Part shown: positions 33,875 to 42,071 of the stretch, in pieces
Numbering within the stretch: the first letter of the stretch is position 1
Layout of the letters: every line of letters starts with the position of its first letter
From: DATKUC01 sp964577375
GTDB lineage: Bacteria > Spirochaetota > Spirochaetia > DSM-27196 > DATKUC01
Assembly: GCA_964577375.1 (NCBI GenBank)
Contig: CAZNYW010000013.1
Coordinates: 1 to 64,000, forward strand
Length of the DNA: 64,000 nucleotides
Direction: 5' to 3'
Position numbers and translations under genes: made by a program
Notes under the pieces: model-generated
The model's database searches: none
The model's input: only the letters and a program-made list of their open reading frames with translations
What the model was told of the DNA's origin: nothing

Positions 33875-34558
33875 GTGGGTAAGACACGGGTGCTGCTCGT
33901 CGACGATCAGACGCTCTTCGCTGAGAGTCTGAAAGGTGTGCTCGATGCGCGTTACCCGGAGCTGGACATTGTAGGAATTGCCCACGACGGCAAGGATGCC
34001 CTGAATTCCGTCAGGAAATGGTCGCCTGATGTGATTCTCATGGATGTGCGAATGCCGGTGATGGACGGCGTGGAGGCGACCGGCGAAATCCATGCCGAGT
34101 TTCCTGGCATCCGCATTATCATGCTCACCACCTTCGACGATGACGAATACGTTCAGGAAGCGATCGCTCGGGGAGCGGTCGGATACGTGCTCAAGAACAT
34201 CCCCATTCAGGATCTTGTCGATTCGATCCGCGTCGTCCGTGAGGGAGCGTTTCTCATGACTGAGTCGGTTGCCTCCCGTCTGGTGCGAAGATTCGTCGAA
34301 CCTTCCCGCGGTGAGGACACCGGGGGCAAGGCACTCCCGGAGTGGTTCAAGAGCCTGACCCGCCGCGAAAAGGAGATACTCTTTCTCATCGCAAGGGGCT
34401 GCGACAACAAGGAAATCGCTGATAAGCTGTGTCTTGCCGAACAGACGACGCGCAACCATGTGAGTGTGATTTACACAAAGCTCGGGGTTCACGATCGCGC
34501 GAACGCCATCAAGGCAATCATCGAATCCAATCTGGACCTTTCCAATCAGCTCTCCTGA
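33875..34558 (+). CDS. NarL/LuxR-family response regulator
   Basis: 227 residues from a GTG. The receiver domain has Asp10-Asp11, phosphoacceptor Asp57 in VILMDVRMPVMDG, and Lys in VGYVLKNI. The LuxR helix-turn-helix (SLTRREKEILFLIARGCDNK, then EQTTRNHVSVIYTKLGV) covers the last 65 residues. Its kinase is encoded just upstream. The GTAC-rich dyad region that begins 3 bp after its stop codon is a candidate binding region. Confidence 0.92.
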   Translation: MGKTRVLLVDDQTLFAESLKGVLDARYPELDIVGIAHDGKDALNSVRKWSPDVILMDVRMPVMDGVEATGEIHAEFPGIRIIMLTTFDDDEYVQEAIARGAVGYVLKNIPIQDLVDSIRVVREGAFLMTESVASRLVRRFVEPSRGEDTGGKALPEWFKSLTRREKEILFLIARGCDNKEIADKLCLAEQTTRNHVSVIYTKLGVHDRANAIKAIIESNLDLSNQLS

Positions 34559-34560
34559 AA

Positions 34561-34640
34561 TAGTACGCGCGTACTAGGCGCGGTCTAGTACAAGAAAGGT
34601 ACACCCGTAACCTGTACAGCTTGCGGGTTCTGCCCGTACA
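34561..34640. promoter_or_regulatory. GTAC-rich region with perfect 16-bp palindrome
   Basis: TAGTACGCGCGTACTA (34561-34576) is a perfect palindrome. TAGTAC recurs at 34586-34591, and GGTACA, TGTACA and CGTACA follow, so GTAC occurs six times in 80 bp. It lies in the 374-bp gap between the response-regulator gene and the dehydrogenase gene. It may be a cluster of binding sites, or part of a terminator; there is no U-run. Confidence 0.45.
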
Positions 34641-34666
34641 CTTTCTTTACGCTACAGGAGATGCTG

Positions 34667-34789
34667 ATGCAAATCGCTTTCATATATTGTGAAGTCGTTT
34701 CGTCAAATCAGGTCGCCCGGCGGCGATCCATTGCGGCGGTCCGGATTGAAGAGCTGTCCGCTTCGTGGTTTTCCGGGTTGGCGGCGTGA
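34667..34789 (+). CDS. Possible 40-residue peptide
   Basis: ATG at 34667 with CAGGAG ending 6 bases upstream; also an in-frame ATG at 34661 nearer the Shine-Dalgarno. The reading is MQIAFIYCEVVSSNQVARRR and then an acidic/aliphatic end (ELSASWFSGLAA). No family recognised. The ribosome-binding site is good, but there is no promoter and no homology evidence. It may be a leader peptide or chance. From 34790 to the dehydrogenase start at 34933 nothing else was seen. Confidence 0.3.
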   Translation: MQIAFIYCEVVSSNQVARRRSIAAVRIEELSASWFSGLAA

Positions 34790-34932
34790 GTCCGGCGGTA
34801 GCGTCCAGTATGCGCATCGTTGCACGCACGGCTGACGCCTCTCGCGGAAGGTCGCACGTTGCGTCCGATTTCGGTCCGGACCCTGTCCCGGCATACGACC
34901 GTCATTCCGGGGACCGGATTTCGAACCGGACT

Positions 34933-35985
34933 ATGAAGGGCGTCGTCCTTCCCGGCGACAGCTCCGTTAGGGTCCGTGACTTTCCGGTCCCACATCCGGA
35001 GAAGGGTCAGGTACTCATCCGCATGGTCGCATCGGCCATCTGCGAGAGCGATATCCGTGAAATCTATCGGCAGCATTCGGACGAAGGCGCCCGGCGCTAC
35101 AGCGGCGTCATCTGTGGTCAGGAATGCTGCGGCAGCGTCGAAGAGGTCGGTGAAGGGGTGCAGCGTCTTCGCGCAGGAGACAGGGTGGTGGTCTATCCGG
35201 CATCCGGATGCGGCGATTGCCCCGAATGCCGGCACGGGCACAGTGCCGATTGCAGCGGGCGAGAGGATGGCGCCTACGGCAGAACGCGAAACGGCGGTCT
35301 GGCCGAGTTTCTCCTTGCGGAGGAGGGCGACTGCCTGCGCCTTCCGGCGCGATTGAGCTACGTCGACGGTGCCAATCTCGTACATACCTTCGGACCTGCC
35401 TGGGAGGCTCTGTCCCGTATGCAGGTCGGTCAGGGTGAGACTCTTCTCGTGAGCGGCGCGAATCCGACCGGACTCGCCGCGATGATGCTTGCCCGCTGTC
35501 TCGGCGTGGAAAGGGTCGTTGCCGTGGACGGCTCTGCCGAGCGGCGCCGGCTGGTCGAGGAGCTCGGTGTGGCGGAGGCGGTCTTCGACACGGAGGATCT
35601 GTCGGCCGGCAGGATCGTATCGTGTCTCTCCGGCCGGGGATGCGACGCCGCCATCGAGTGTTCGGGTGACCCGGCGGGCCGGGTGATCGTACTTCGCGGC
35701 ACCTCCAGATGGGGACGCGTTGCGTTCCTCGGCGAAGGAAACAGCATGCTGTTCGAACCGGGTCCCGACGTGATACGCCGTCAGTTGACCATCTACGGAA
35801 TCAGCGGGACGGGCAGGGAAAACATGACGAGCCTGCTCGAGCTGCTCGAGCATTCCGACCTCGAGCCGTCAAGGATCACGACGCACTGTTTTTCTTTCGC
35901 TGAAATCGATCGGGCGTTCCGTGCCGCGGACCTGGCTCACGGTCAGGGTGGCAGGGTCTCCGTCGTCTTCGATGACGCCCGCTGA
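34933..35985 (+). CDS. Zinc-dependent medium-chain alcohol/polyol dehydrogenase
   Basis: 350 residues from the ATG at 34933; the frame extends to 34765 but the extension looks non-coding. Catalytic-zinc ligands begin with Cys in ICESDIREIY. The structural zinc site is the four-cysteine set GCGDCPECRHGHSADC. The Rossmann motif is SGANPTGLAAMMLARCLGVE. The family oxidises polyols or secondary alcohols with NAD(P). No clear Shine-Dalgarno (ACCGGAC). It is convergent with kup, stops 9 bp apart, with a small 5-bp hairpin (35978-35993) over the stop codon. Confidence 0.85.
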   Translation: MKGVVLPGDSSVRVRDFPVPHPEKGQVLIRMVASAICESDIREIYRQHSDEGARRYSGVICGQECCGSVEEVGEGVQRLRAGDRVVVYPASGCGDCPECRHGHSADCSGREDGAYGRTRNGGLAEFLLAEEGDCLRLPARLSYVDGANLVHTFGPAWEALSRMQVGQGETLLVSGANPTGLAAMMLARCLGVERVVAVDGSAERRRLVEELGVAEAVFDTEDLSAGRIVSCLSGRGCDAAIECSGDPAGRVIVLRGTSRWGRVAFLGEGNSMLFEPGPDVIRRQLTIYGISGTGRENMTSLLELLEHSDLEPSRITTHCFSFAEIDRAFRAADLAHGQGGRVSVVFDDAR

Positions 35986-35994
35986 TCTGCGGGT

Positions 35995-37659
35995 CTAGAG
36001 CTTGATCCTCCCGCCTATCTCGATCACCCGGTCGTCGGGCAGACTGAACAGATTCACGATTCGTTCGGAGTTTCGCAGCAGAAACAGAAACAGGATATCC
36101 CGCCGAATGCTCATGCCGTGAGTACGCGAGGCGACGAGCGATTCGCGGCCGACGAAGTATCGAACGTCCTCCTCCTCGGTCTTGAGGTGCTGGTTGTTGA
36201 CGATGCGCATCGCCGCGGGCACGTTCGGGCTGTCCATGAAGCCGTAGTGAGCATGGACAAGGAAGAAACCATCCCGCATCTTTTCGAACTCCACCCGGTT
36301 CTCGGATCGTACATGCGGATGCGGCTCTATGCTGACCGTGAAGAAGATGACCTGCCGGTGGACTATCGTGTTGTGGGTCGCGTTGTGAACAAAGGCGAGC
36401 GGGGCGATCCTGCTCCCGATCTTGCCGCCGACGATGGCTGTTCCTCGCGCCCATGTGGACATGCATAGATAGAGCAGAATTCCGGCGGCGAGCGGATACC
36501 AGCCGCCTTCGAGCACCTTCACTGCGTTCGCGGAGAGAAAGGTTACGTCGATCGCCAGGAAAAGCGCCGCCACGGCGACCGCTGCCGTCCAGTGCCACTT
36601 CCAGAGGCTGCGGAACACTCTGAACGCAAGGATCGTCGTTATCACCATCGTCATCGATACCGCAAGGCCGTACGCGCCGGAAAGGTTCGAGCTCGAGCGA
36701 AGGCTCAGTGTCACCACAGCCGTCGCGATGATCGCTGCCGCGGTGGAGAGCACCACCATCGGGTAGAGGTCCCACTTTGGTGCGAGATAGTAGAAGGGAT
36801 TCGAGACGAGCGACGGTCGGGAAAGAATCAGCGCTCCCTGACCGAAGTAGTTGAGGAGCAGGCAGGGCAGGACGACAGTGAACCACGCCGCCCGGATTGG
36901 TGCCTTCCCGAAGTGGCCGATGTCGGCGTAGAGTGCCTCTCCGCCGGTGACAACGAGAAAGACCGCGCCGATTATGAAGGCACTCGCAACGCCGTGGGCC
37001 GCGACGAACCTGATCGTATGAACCGGATTCACGGCGGCAAGAACCTGCGGTTCTCTGACGATCTGAAGCACACCGAGAACCGCGAGCACCGGAAACCATA
37101 CCAGCATGAACGGGCCGAAGAGGATTCCAACGCGCGATGTTCCCGCCTGCTGCAGCAGAAACAGGAGAAAGAGGACCGCAAGCGCGATGGGAAGGATATA
37201 GGGCAAGAACACCGGCGTTGCAACCTCGAGTCCCTCAACAGCGCTCAGCACCGAAATCGCCGGGGTAATTGTGCCGTCACCGTAGAGAAGCGCCGCGCCG
37301 AAGAGCCCGATAGGCAGGACAGCCCATCTCCATCGGCCCCGTTTCGGCAGCACGAGCTCCATCAGCGCGAGAATGCCGCCTTCGCCCTGGTTGTCGGCGC
37401 GCAGAACGAGCACAAGATACTTGATGCAGACGACCAGCACAAGCGCCCAGAAAATCATTCAAAGGACGCCCAGAATGTTCGCCGGAGTCGGCCTGACGGC
37501 GTGGGCACCGGAGAAGCAGATCTTCAGCGCATACAGCGGGCTTGTTCCGATGTCGCCGTATACCACGCCGAGAGCGCTGAGCGAGAGAACAAGCAGCCGG
37601 CGGGATGACGGTTCGGTGCCGGTCGGGTCCTTTTCGCTGGCTTTGCCGTTTTTCTTCAT
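35995..37659 (-). pseudogene. kup: Kup-type potassium transporter, interrupted by an in-frame UGA
   Basis: KUP family K+/H+ symporter. From the ATG at 37659, LSALGVVYGDIGTSPLYALK is the family signature of helix 1. Then NILGVL is followed by TGA (37459-37461) and, in the same frame, MIFWALVLVVCIKYLVLVLR, LRADNQGEGGILALMEL and the remaining helices and cytoplasmic tail to 35995. Relatives read LGxLSLIFW here, so TGA most likely replaces a serine TCA by one base change. The stop and the next ATG are adjacent (TGAATG), so restart could give a 487-residue protein lacking helix 1. Other genes in the window end in TGA, so recoding is unlikely. Sequencing error is possible. Confidence 0.85.
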
Positions 37660-37746
37660 ACGCCTGGACGTCGGATCGTGGAAATCGGGGCTACCGATCA
37701 GGTGGCGGTAGGTGAAAGATACCGCGCGTCCGCCGGATGAGGCAAC

Positions 37747-37773
37747 TTGACAACCGGGACGTTGGGGTGTCAA
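37747..37773. promoter_or_regulatory. Facing -35-like boxes between kup and the MFS gene
   Basis: TTGACA (37747-37752) and its inverted copy TGTCAA (37768-37773) form a 6-bp dyad with a 15-base centre. Each can serve as a -35 box for one direction; the forward -10 at 37770 is TCAAAT (4 of 6). This may be a compact divergent promoter. Confidence 0.35.
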
Positions 37774-37842
37774 ATATTATAGCGCAAGTAAGGAATCGTG
37801 TGCCGGCCCTGTTTCCAATACCAGTCTCCGAGGAGTCCGCTG

Positions 37843-39102
37843 ATGCCCGAGCCTGAAGTGAAGATTTACCCCTATCGATGGATCGTGCTGGGTGCCTTCC
37901 TGCTGATCAACGTAATGATGCAGGTGCTCTGGATCTGCTATGCGCCGGTCGCCACGCTGGCCGCAGACGGCTATCAGGTCAACCGCGAAAGCATCGACAT
38001 GCTCGCAAATCTCTTCCTGCTCGTCTATCTGCCGGTTGCGATTCCGGCGGCCTGGGCAATCGATACCTTTGGCTTCAAGAAGGCAGTCGGCCTCGGGGCT
38101 GTGCTCATGGCGCTTTTCGGTGCCCTCAGGGCTCTGTTCCCCACAAGCTACACGGCCGCGCTCATCGGTTCCATCGGCATCGCGATAGGTCAGCCCTTCC
38201 TGCTCAACGCCTTCACCAAAATGGCTGCTCTCTGGTTTCCCCAGAAGCAGCGTGCGACGATAACGGGTGTGATATTCCTCGGCCTGTTTTTCGGCATCGG
38301 TCTCGGGGAAGCGCTCGGGCCGGGGCTCGTATCCGCATACGGCCTTTCAGGCATGCAGACAATCTATGCAATTGCAGCGATTGCAGCGGCTCTCCTCTTC
38401 CTCCTGTTTGCGCGCTCCAATCCGCCGACGCCTGCGAGCCCGCCGGATGAGCGGGTCCGCGCGCTTGTTCTCGACAGCTTCAAACAGATTCTCCGGAACC
38501 GCAATGTCTACGTCCTCGCGCTCGCCCTGCTGATTGCGAGCGGAATCGTGAACGGCGTATTTACCGTCATCGACGGGCTGGCCAAGGAGCTTTCGCTCTC
38601 GTCAGGCGACGGCGTCCTGCTCACCTCCCTGCTTCTGCTCGGCGGGATCGTGGGCAGCGTCGTGGTTCCGGCTGTTTCGGACACCATAAAGAGGCGCAAG
38701 CCCATCCTTGTCGCGGCAGTCTTCCTCGGGGTTCCCGCGACCCTGGGACTGGTGCTCGGACGCGGGTTACCGGTGGAAATTGTCTGTTTCTTCCTTATGG
38801 GGGTCTGCATTACCGGCGTGGTACCGGTGGCCTATCAGTACGGGGCCGAGATTACCCACCCGGCCCCCGAGGGCACAAGCAATGGAATCCTCGCGCTGGT
38901 AGTTCAGGCGGCCGGGCTGTTGATCGTGCTGATGGACGCGCTGCGCGGCGTCTTCAACAATTCCTACATTCCCTCGTTCATTGGACTGGCAGTACTGCTG
39001 GCGGTGAGCGGCATCATCATGCTGTCGTTGGAGGAGTCACCGGAGATGGCAAAAGTGGTCAGCGGGACGGACGAAGAGGCTATTTCGACGGCTCCGAGAT
39101 GA
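37843..39102 (+). CDS. MFS transporter, FLVCR-like
   Basis: 419 residues from the ATG at 37843 (GAGGAG 8 bases upstream). Twelve predicted helices. The opening YRWIVLGAFLLINVMMQVLW, then AIPAAWAIDTFGFKKAVGLG and IAIGQPFLLNAFTKMAALWF are characteristic of the FLVCR/SLC49-like branch, whose eukaryotic members move heme, choline or similar. The bacterial substrate is unknown. It is convergent with the acyltransferase, the coding regions overlapping by 23 bp. Confidence 0.85.
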   Translation: MPEPEVKIYPYRWIVLGAFLLINVMMQVLWICYAPVATLAADGYQVNRESIDMLANLFLLVYLPVAIPAAWAIDTFGFKKAVGLGAVLMALFGALRALFPTSYTAALIGSIGIAIGQPFLLNAFTKMAALWFPQKQRATITGVIFLGLFFGIGLGEALGPGLVSAYGLSGMQTIYAIAAIAAALLFLLFARSNPPTPASPPDERVRALVLDSFKQILRNRNVYVLALALLIASGIVNGVFTVIDGLAKELSLSSGDGVLLTSLLLLGGIVGSVVVPAVSDTIKRRKPILVAAVFLGVPATLGLVLGRGLPVEIVCFFLMGVCITGVVPVAYQYGAEITHPAPEGTSNGILALVVQAAGLLIVLMDALRGVFNNSYIPSFIGLAVLLAVSGIIMLSLEESPEMAKVVSGTDEEAISTAPR

Positions 39103-40246
39103 GCCTGGAACTGAGAAACCGGCTTTCCTGATCGCTGATCAGCGCCTCGATCGATCCGGCATGACAGAGGGCATTCTCCACCGGCTTTGCGTACATATCC
39201 AGGAACGCTCTTCCGGTTTTCGGCGAGAGCATCCGCGCCCGCTCGATTACCCTTTCGCCGCGCGAAAGGTCTATGTGGGCGAGAGCCGTTATGCGGTCCC
39301 TCCTCGACAGATCGTGGGTGCGCACGAAGGCGAGCCAGTTTGCATCCCAGAGACGGTAGTTCTGCTGGATCTCGCGGTCGAGTCCTGAAACGATCTCGCT
39401 GCGTGAGTTTCCGCTGACCCTGTCGCCGAACGCGATGTGCACACGACCTTTCCAGCCGTTTATCTCTCCAATGATGTTCATGAGGTCCCGGTGCATCGTG
39501 GTCGGCTCAAGCTCTCCTGCCACTTCGCACGCGAGCACTTCGTCCTGCGGCAGCTGTTCCCAGGAGATGGTCATCGGCTGGATGATGGTTCTGGACGACC
39601 AGCTGCCGAATCCCTCGAACGTCCGGTTCATGCTCAGCATCTTCAGAACCGAAGAATCAGTCCTGTCGTCACCGTTTTTCGCGCGTCCGCCGCGGTGCGC
39701 GATCCAAACCGAATTGCCCACTCCAAGCAGGTCCGAAATATAGGTGGAGAGGCGCCGCGCCTCCTCGAGCTTTTCCCGGATTCCTTCGACCCTGCGTTTG
39801 ACCACAAATCCCTTGTTGAGCCGGATCAGATGCTGGATCCATGCGGTCTTCATGAGATTGTCGCCGGCGGCGCTGTAGACAGTCGGAAAGCCGGTTCGCG
39901 CCAGCAGGAAGTTGAGATACGAGGTGTCGAGCACGGTGCTGCGGTGGTTGGACAAAAAGAGATGCGGCTGACCGGCCTGCAGATTTTCTCTTCCCGTAAT
40001 GGTAAGTCCGTCACTGGTGGTGCGCAGATTGAAGCTCACCAGACGGAACATCATCGCCTGAAACTCGTCGATGGAAGAAAAAGTCTTAACCCAGTGAAAA
40101 ACCGAGGCCAGGTTGTCCTTGTGGAAGAGACGGGGCAGTCCCCACGCCTTTTTCAAAACCGCCTGAAACTGGGGATCCGAATAGAGGCGTCTGATTATCG
40201 CCCCGAGTCTCGACTCGGGATAGGCCGCAATGTCGCCGTAACCCAT
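39080..40246 (-). CDS. PlsC-like glycerol-phosphate acyltransferase family protein
   Basis: 388 residues from the ATG at 40246; an open frame extends far upstream but crosses the LacI gene. The acyltransferase block is LFLSNHRSTVLDTSYLNF (H and D separated by five residues, as in the Bacteroidetes/spirochaete branch with NHRDIVLD), followed by VYSAAGDNLMKTAWIQHLIR, then VWIAHRGGRAKNGDDRTD. It should transfer a fatty acyl group to a glycerolipid at the membrane. No Shine-Dalgarno is evident, so the start is uncertain. It is divergent from the LacI gene at 40376. Confidence 0.82.
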   Translation of the reverse strand: MGYGDIAAYPESRLGAIIRRLYSDPQFQAVLKKAWGLPRLFHKDNLASVFHWVKTFSSIDEFQAMMFRLVSFNLRTTSDGLTITGRENLQAGQPHLFLSNHRSTVLDTSYLNFLLARTGFPTVYSAAGDNLMKTAWIQHLIRLNKGFVVKRRVEGIREKLEEARRLSTYISDLLGVGNSVWIAHRGGRAKNGDDRTDSSVLKMLSMNRTFEGFGSWSSRTIIQPMTISWEQLPQDEVLACEVAGELEPTTMHRDLMNIIGEINGWKGRVHIAFGDRVSGNSRSEIVSGLDREIQQNYRLWDANWLAFVRTHDLSRRDRITALAHIDLSRGERVIERARMLSPKTGRAFLDMYAKPVENALCHAGSIEALISDQESRFLSSRLISEPSK

Positions 40247-40316
40247 GGCAATCAGTATTATAGCGATCCACGTTCCGAATGGCAAAGGGATTATCCGACA
40301 ATTTTCTGTTCTGCCC

Positions 40317-40345
40317 TTGACGCCAGCCTGTTTCAGGGATATTAT
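40317..40345 (+). promoter_or_regulatory. Promoter of the LacI gene at 40376
   Basis: TTGACG (40317-40322), 17 bases, TATTAT (40340-40345). The palindromic operator begins at the very next base (40346). Confidence 0.7.
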
Positions 40346-40359
40346 TGCAACCGGTTGCA
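40346..40359. promoter_or_regulatory. LacI-type operator, copy 1
   Basis: TGCAACCGGTTGCA, a perfect 14-bp palindrome with the central CG typical of LacI-family sites. It starts right after the -10 box of the regulator's own promoter, so the protein probably represses itself. An identical copy is at 41408-41421. Confidence 0.85.
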
Positions 40360-40375
40360 TAACAGGGGAATCGCC

Positions 40376-41386
40376 TTGAGCGTAGAAAACGGGCCGCTGA
40401 GATCGATCGAAGACATTGCAAAAATCGCAGGAGTGTCGAAGTCGACGGTTTCGCGCGCCCTCAACGACAGCCCGATGATAAGCGACGCGACCAAGAAACA
40501 GATCCGGGAGATCGCGCGCCGCCACGATTTCCGACCGAGCGCCCAGGCCCGGCGTCTGAGCACCCGATCGAGCAACACCATCGCCTTCGTCACGCACGCC
40601 TATCACGGCGACTTCTCCGTGGCGGACCTTTTCACCCTCGAGATAATGGGTGGAATCACCGCAGGACTTTCGGAGCTTCAATACGACCTCCTGGTGGTGC
40701 AGGTGGATCCCCGGGAGACCGACTGGGCGGCGCAATACCTCAACACGGCGAGGGTCGACGGCTTCATCCTGATGACCTCCTCGCGCAAACGGTGGCATGT
40801 CGAGCATCTCCTCAAGATGGGAGCGCCATTTGTGGCGTGGGGCCACGGACAGGGGCGGTACTGCTCGGTCTGTGGTGACGATGTCCGGGGAGGCCGGCTG
40901 GCCACTGAGCTGCTTGTATCGGAGGGTCGCCGCCATATTGCGTTCATGGGCGGGCCGCGCATCGAGCTCGAGGTTCAGCTGCGGCAGCGCGGATACCAGG
41001 AGGCGCTGGCCGATGCGGGGCTCTCGATGGAACCCTCACTCGTTGCCTACGGTGATTTCTCCGACCGTTCGGGTGCCCTGGCAATGAAGGAGATACTTTC
41101 AAGGGGGGGCGAGGTGGACGCAGTCTTTGTGAACAGCGATCTCATGGCTATCTCCGCGATGACCTGCCTGCGTGAGCAGGGGATTCGCGTACCCGACGAT
41201 ATCTCGGTCGTGGGCTACGACAATCTGTCGATTGCCGGATACGCATCGCCGCCGCTCACCACGGTCAACCAGAACATTCCGCTTGCCGGAAAGTACCTGG
41301 CGCGCGACCTCGTGCGGTATCTCGAGCACCGGATCATAACCGAATCGGTGGTACCGGTCGAATTGATTCGAAGGGAATCCGCATGA
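40376..41386 (+). CDS. LacI-family transcriptional regulator (autoregulated)
   Basis: 336 residues from a TTG start, chosen because AGGGGAA lies 6 bases upstream and the helix-turn-helix follows at once: RSIEDIAKIAGVSKSTVSRA. The hinge is FRPSAQARRLSTRSSNT. The effector-binding domain contains VDAVFVNSDLMAISAMTCLR and VPDDISVVGYDNLSIAGYAS, the LacI/GalR signature. Identical operators flank the gene (40346 and 41408), so the protein likely controls itself and the downstream gene at 41457. The inducer is unknown and no sugar gene is adjacent. Confidence 0.92.
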   Translation: MSVENGPLRSIEDIAKIAGVSKSTVSRALNDSPMISDATKKQIREIARRHDFRPSAQARRLSTRSSNTIAFVTHAYHGDFSVADLFTLEIMGGITAGLSELQYDLLVVQVDPRETDWAAQYLNTARVDGFILMTSSRKRWHVEHLLKMGAPFVAWGHGQGRYCSVCGDDVRGGRLATELLVSEGRRHIAFMGGPRIELEVQLRQRGYQEALADAGLSMEPSLVAYGDFSDRSGALAMKEILSRGGEVDAVFVNSDLMAISAMTCLREQGIRVPDDISVVGYDNLSIAGYASPPLTTVNQNIPLAGKYLARDLVRYLEHRIITESVVPVELIRRESA

Positions 41387-41407
41387 TCTTTTTTATTTGC
41401 CCTGTTA

Positions 41408-41421
41408 TGCAACCGGTTGCA
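41408..41421. promoter_or_regulatory. LacI-type operator, copy 2
   Basis: TGCAACCGGTTGCA, identical to 40346-40359. It is placed 36 bp before the start of the gene at 41457, which suggests that the LacI protein also controls that gene and possibly ada behind it. Confidence 0.8.
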
Positions 41422-41456
41422 GAAATCTGATCCAGTTTATGGATGGAGGAGGCATT

Positions 41457-42071
41457 ATGCGAAGCAGTGTGAAACGAACGGCGTTTCATGGGGAAATTCC
41501 GTCTCTGGAGCCATGGAGCATCGAGGGCTACCGAAGAATCGAGGCGCTTCACGCGTTCCGGCGAGCCTGTTTCAGCGAGCTCGTCGGCCGCCTGACACGA
41601 GGCCTGCGTCTGACCGCGAGGCATTCCGCGGAGCAGGGTCCCTGCCGAAACAAATCGGAAAGGGACGCCGCCCGGCGGGCCCGGATAGCGCTCGAGCGCA
41701 TTGACGCCGCATCTCCAGGGCGCAGGCTGCCGCTGCGCCGGTACCGTGAGATCTGGGTTGCGCTTTATCTGGACGAGGCGCTCGTTGACCGGACCGTTCT
41801 TCCGGTGCGGTTGATCGGGGGCCGGCTCCTGCTTGCCGGCGACGCCGGTGATGCGGTACGGTTATCGGTGCTTCGTGCCCGCGGTGTCCGGCATGTCGCC
41901 GTTGCAACGGCGGATTCCGTGCGAGCGGAAATTCGCTGTTCAGTTTTCGGTGGCGCGTTTCCCGGTCTCGATGTAGGGTATCACTATGAAAACGAAGACG
42001 AAAACAACGACGATTGCGATGTCCCGCAGCGAGATGCTCGCTGCGTTCATGGAGCGGGATGCCTCCTGTGA
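41457..42071 (+). CDS. Unknown protein behind a LacI operator, overlapping ada
   Basis: 204 residues, GGAGGAGG 4 bases before the ATG. No family recognised. It is rich in Arg, with a more ordered middle: RRLPLRRYREIWVALYLDEA, LPVRLIGGRLLLAGDAGDAV, RARGVRHVAVATADSVRAEI. The last 29 codons overlap ada in another frame (86 bp), so the true C-terminus may be truncated by a frameshift. The operator copy at 41408 suggests LacI control. It could be a decayed gene, like others here. Confidence 0.45.
   Translation: MRSSVKRTAFHGEIPSLEPWSIEGYRRIEALHAFRRACFSELVGRLTRGLRLTARHSAEQGPCRNKSERDAARRARIALERIDAASPGRRLPLRRYREIWVALYLDEALVDRTVLPVRLIGGRLLLAGDAGDAVRLSVLRARGVRHVAVATADSVRAEIRCSVFGGAFPGLDVGYHYENEDENNDDCDVPQRDARCVHGAGCLL

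Noticed and set aside
35978..35993. Hairpin CCCGC/GCGGG as a terminator between the dehydrogenase and kup
   Set aside because: Only 5 bp, overlaps the stop codon and lacks a U-run on either strand; not listed as a separate feature.
37459..37461. UGA in kup as selenocysteine or as Trp (code 4)
   Set aside because: Relatives have Ser here, no SECIS-like stem was seen, and many genes in the window end with TGA, so UGA is a normal stop.
36592..37608. 338-codon open frame opposite kup
   Set aside because: It is highly charged and of low complexity, a typical reverse-complement image of membrane helices.
39437..40375. 313-codon N-terminal extension of the LacI gene
   Set aside because: It is antisense to the acyltransferase gene; the helix-turn-helix starts right after the TTG at 40376, which has its own promoter, operator and ribosome-binding site.
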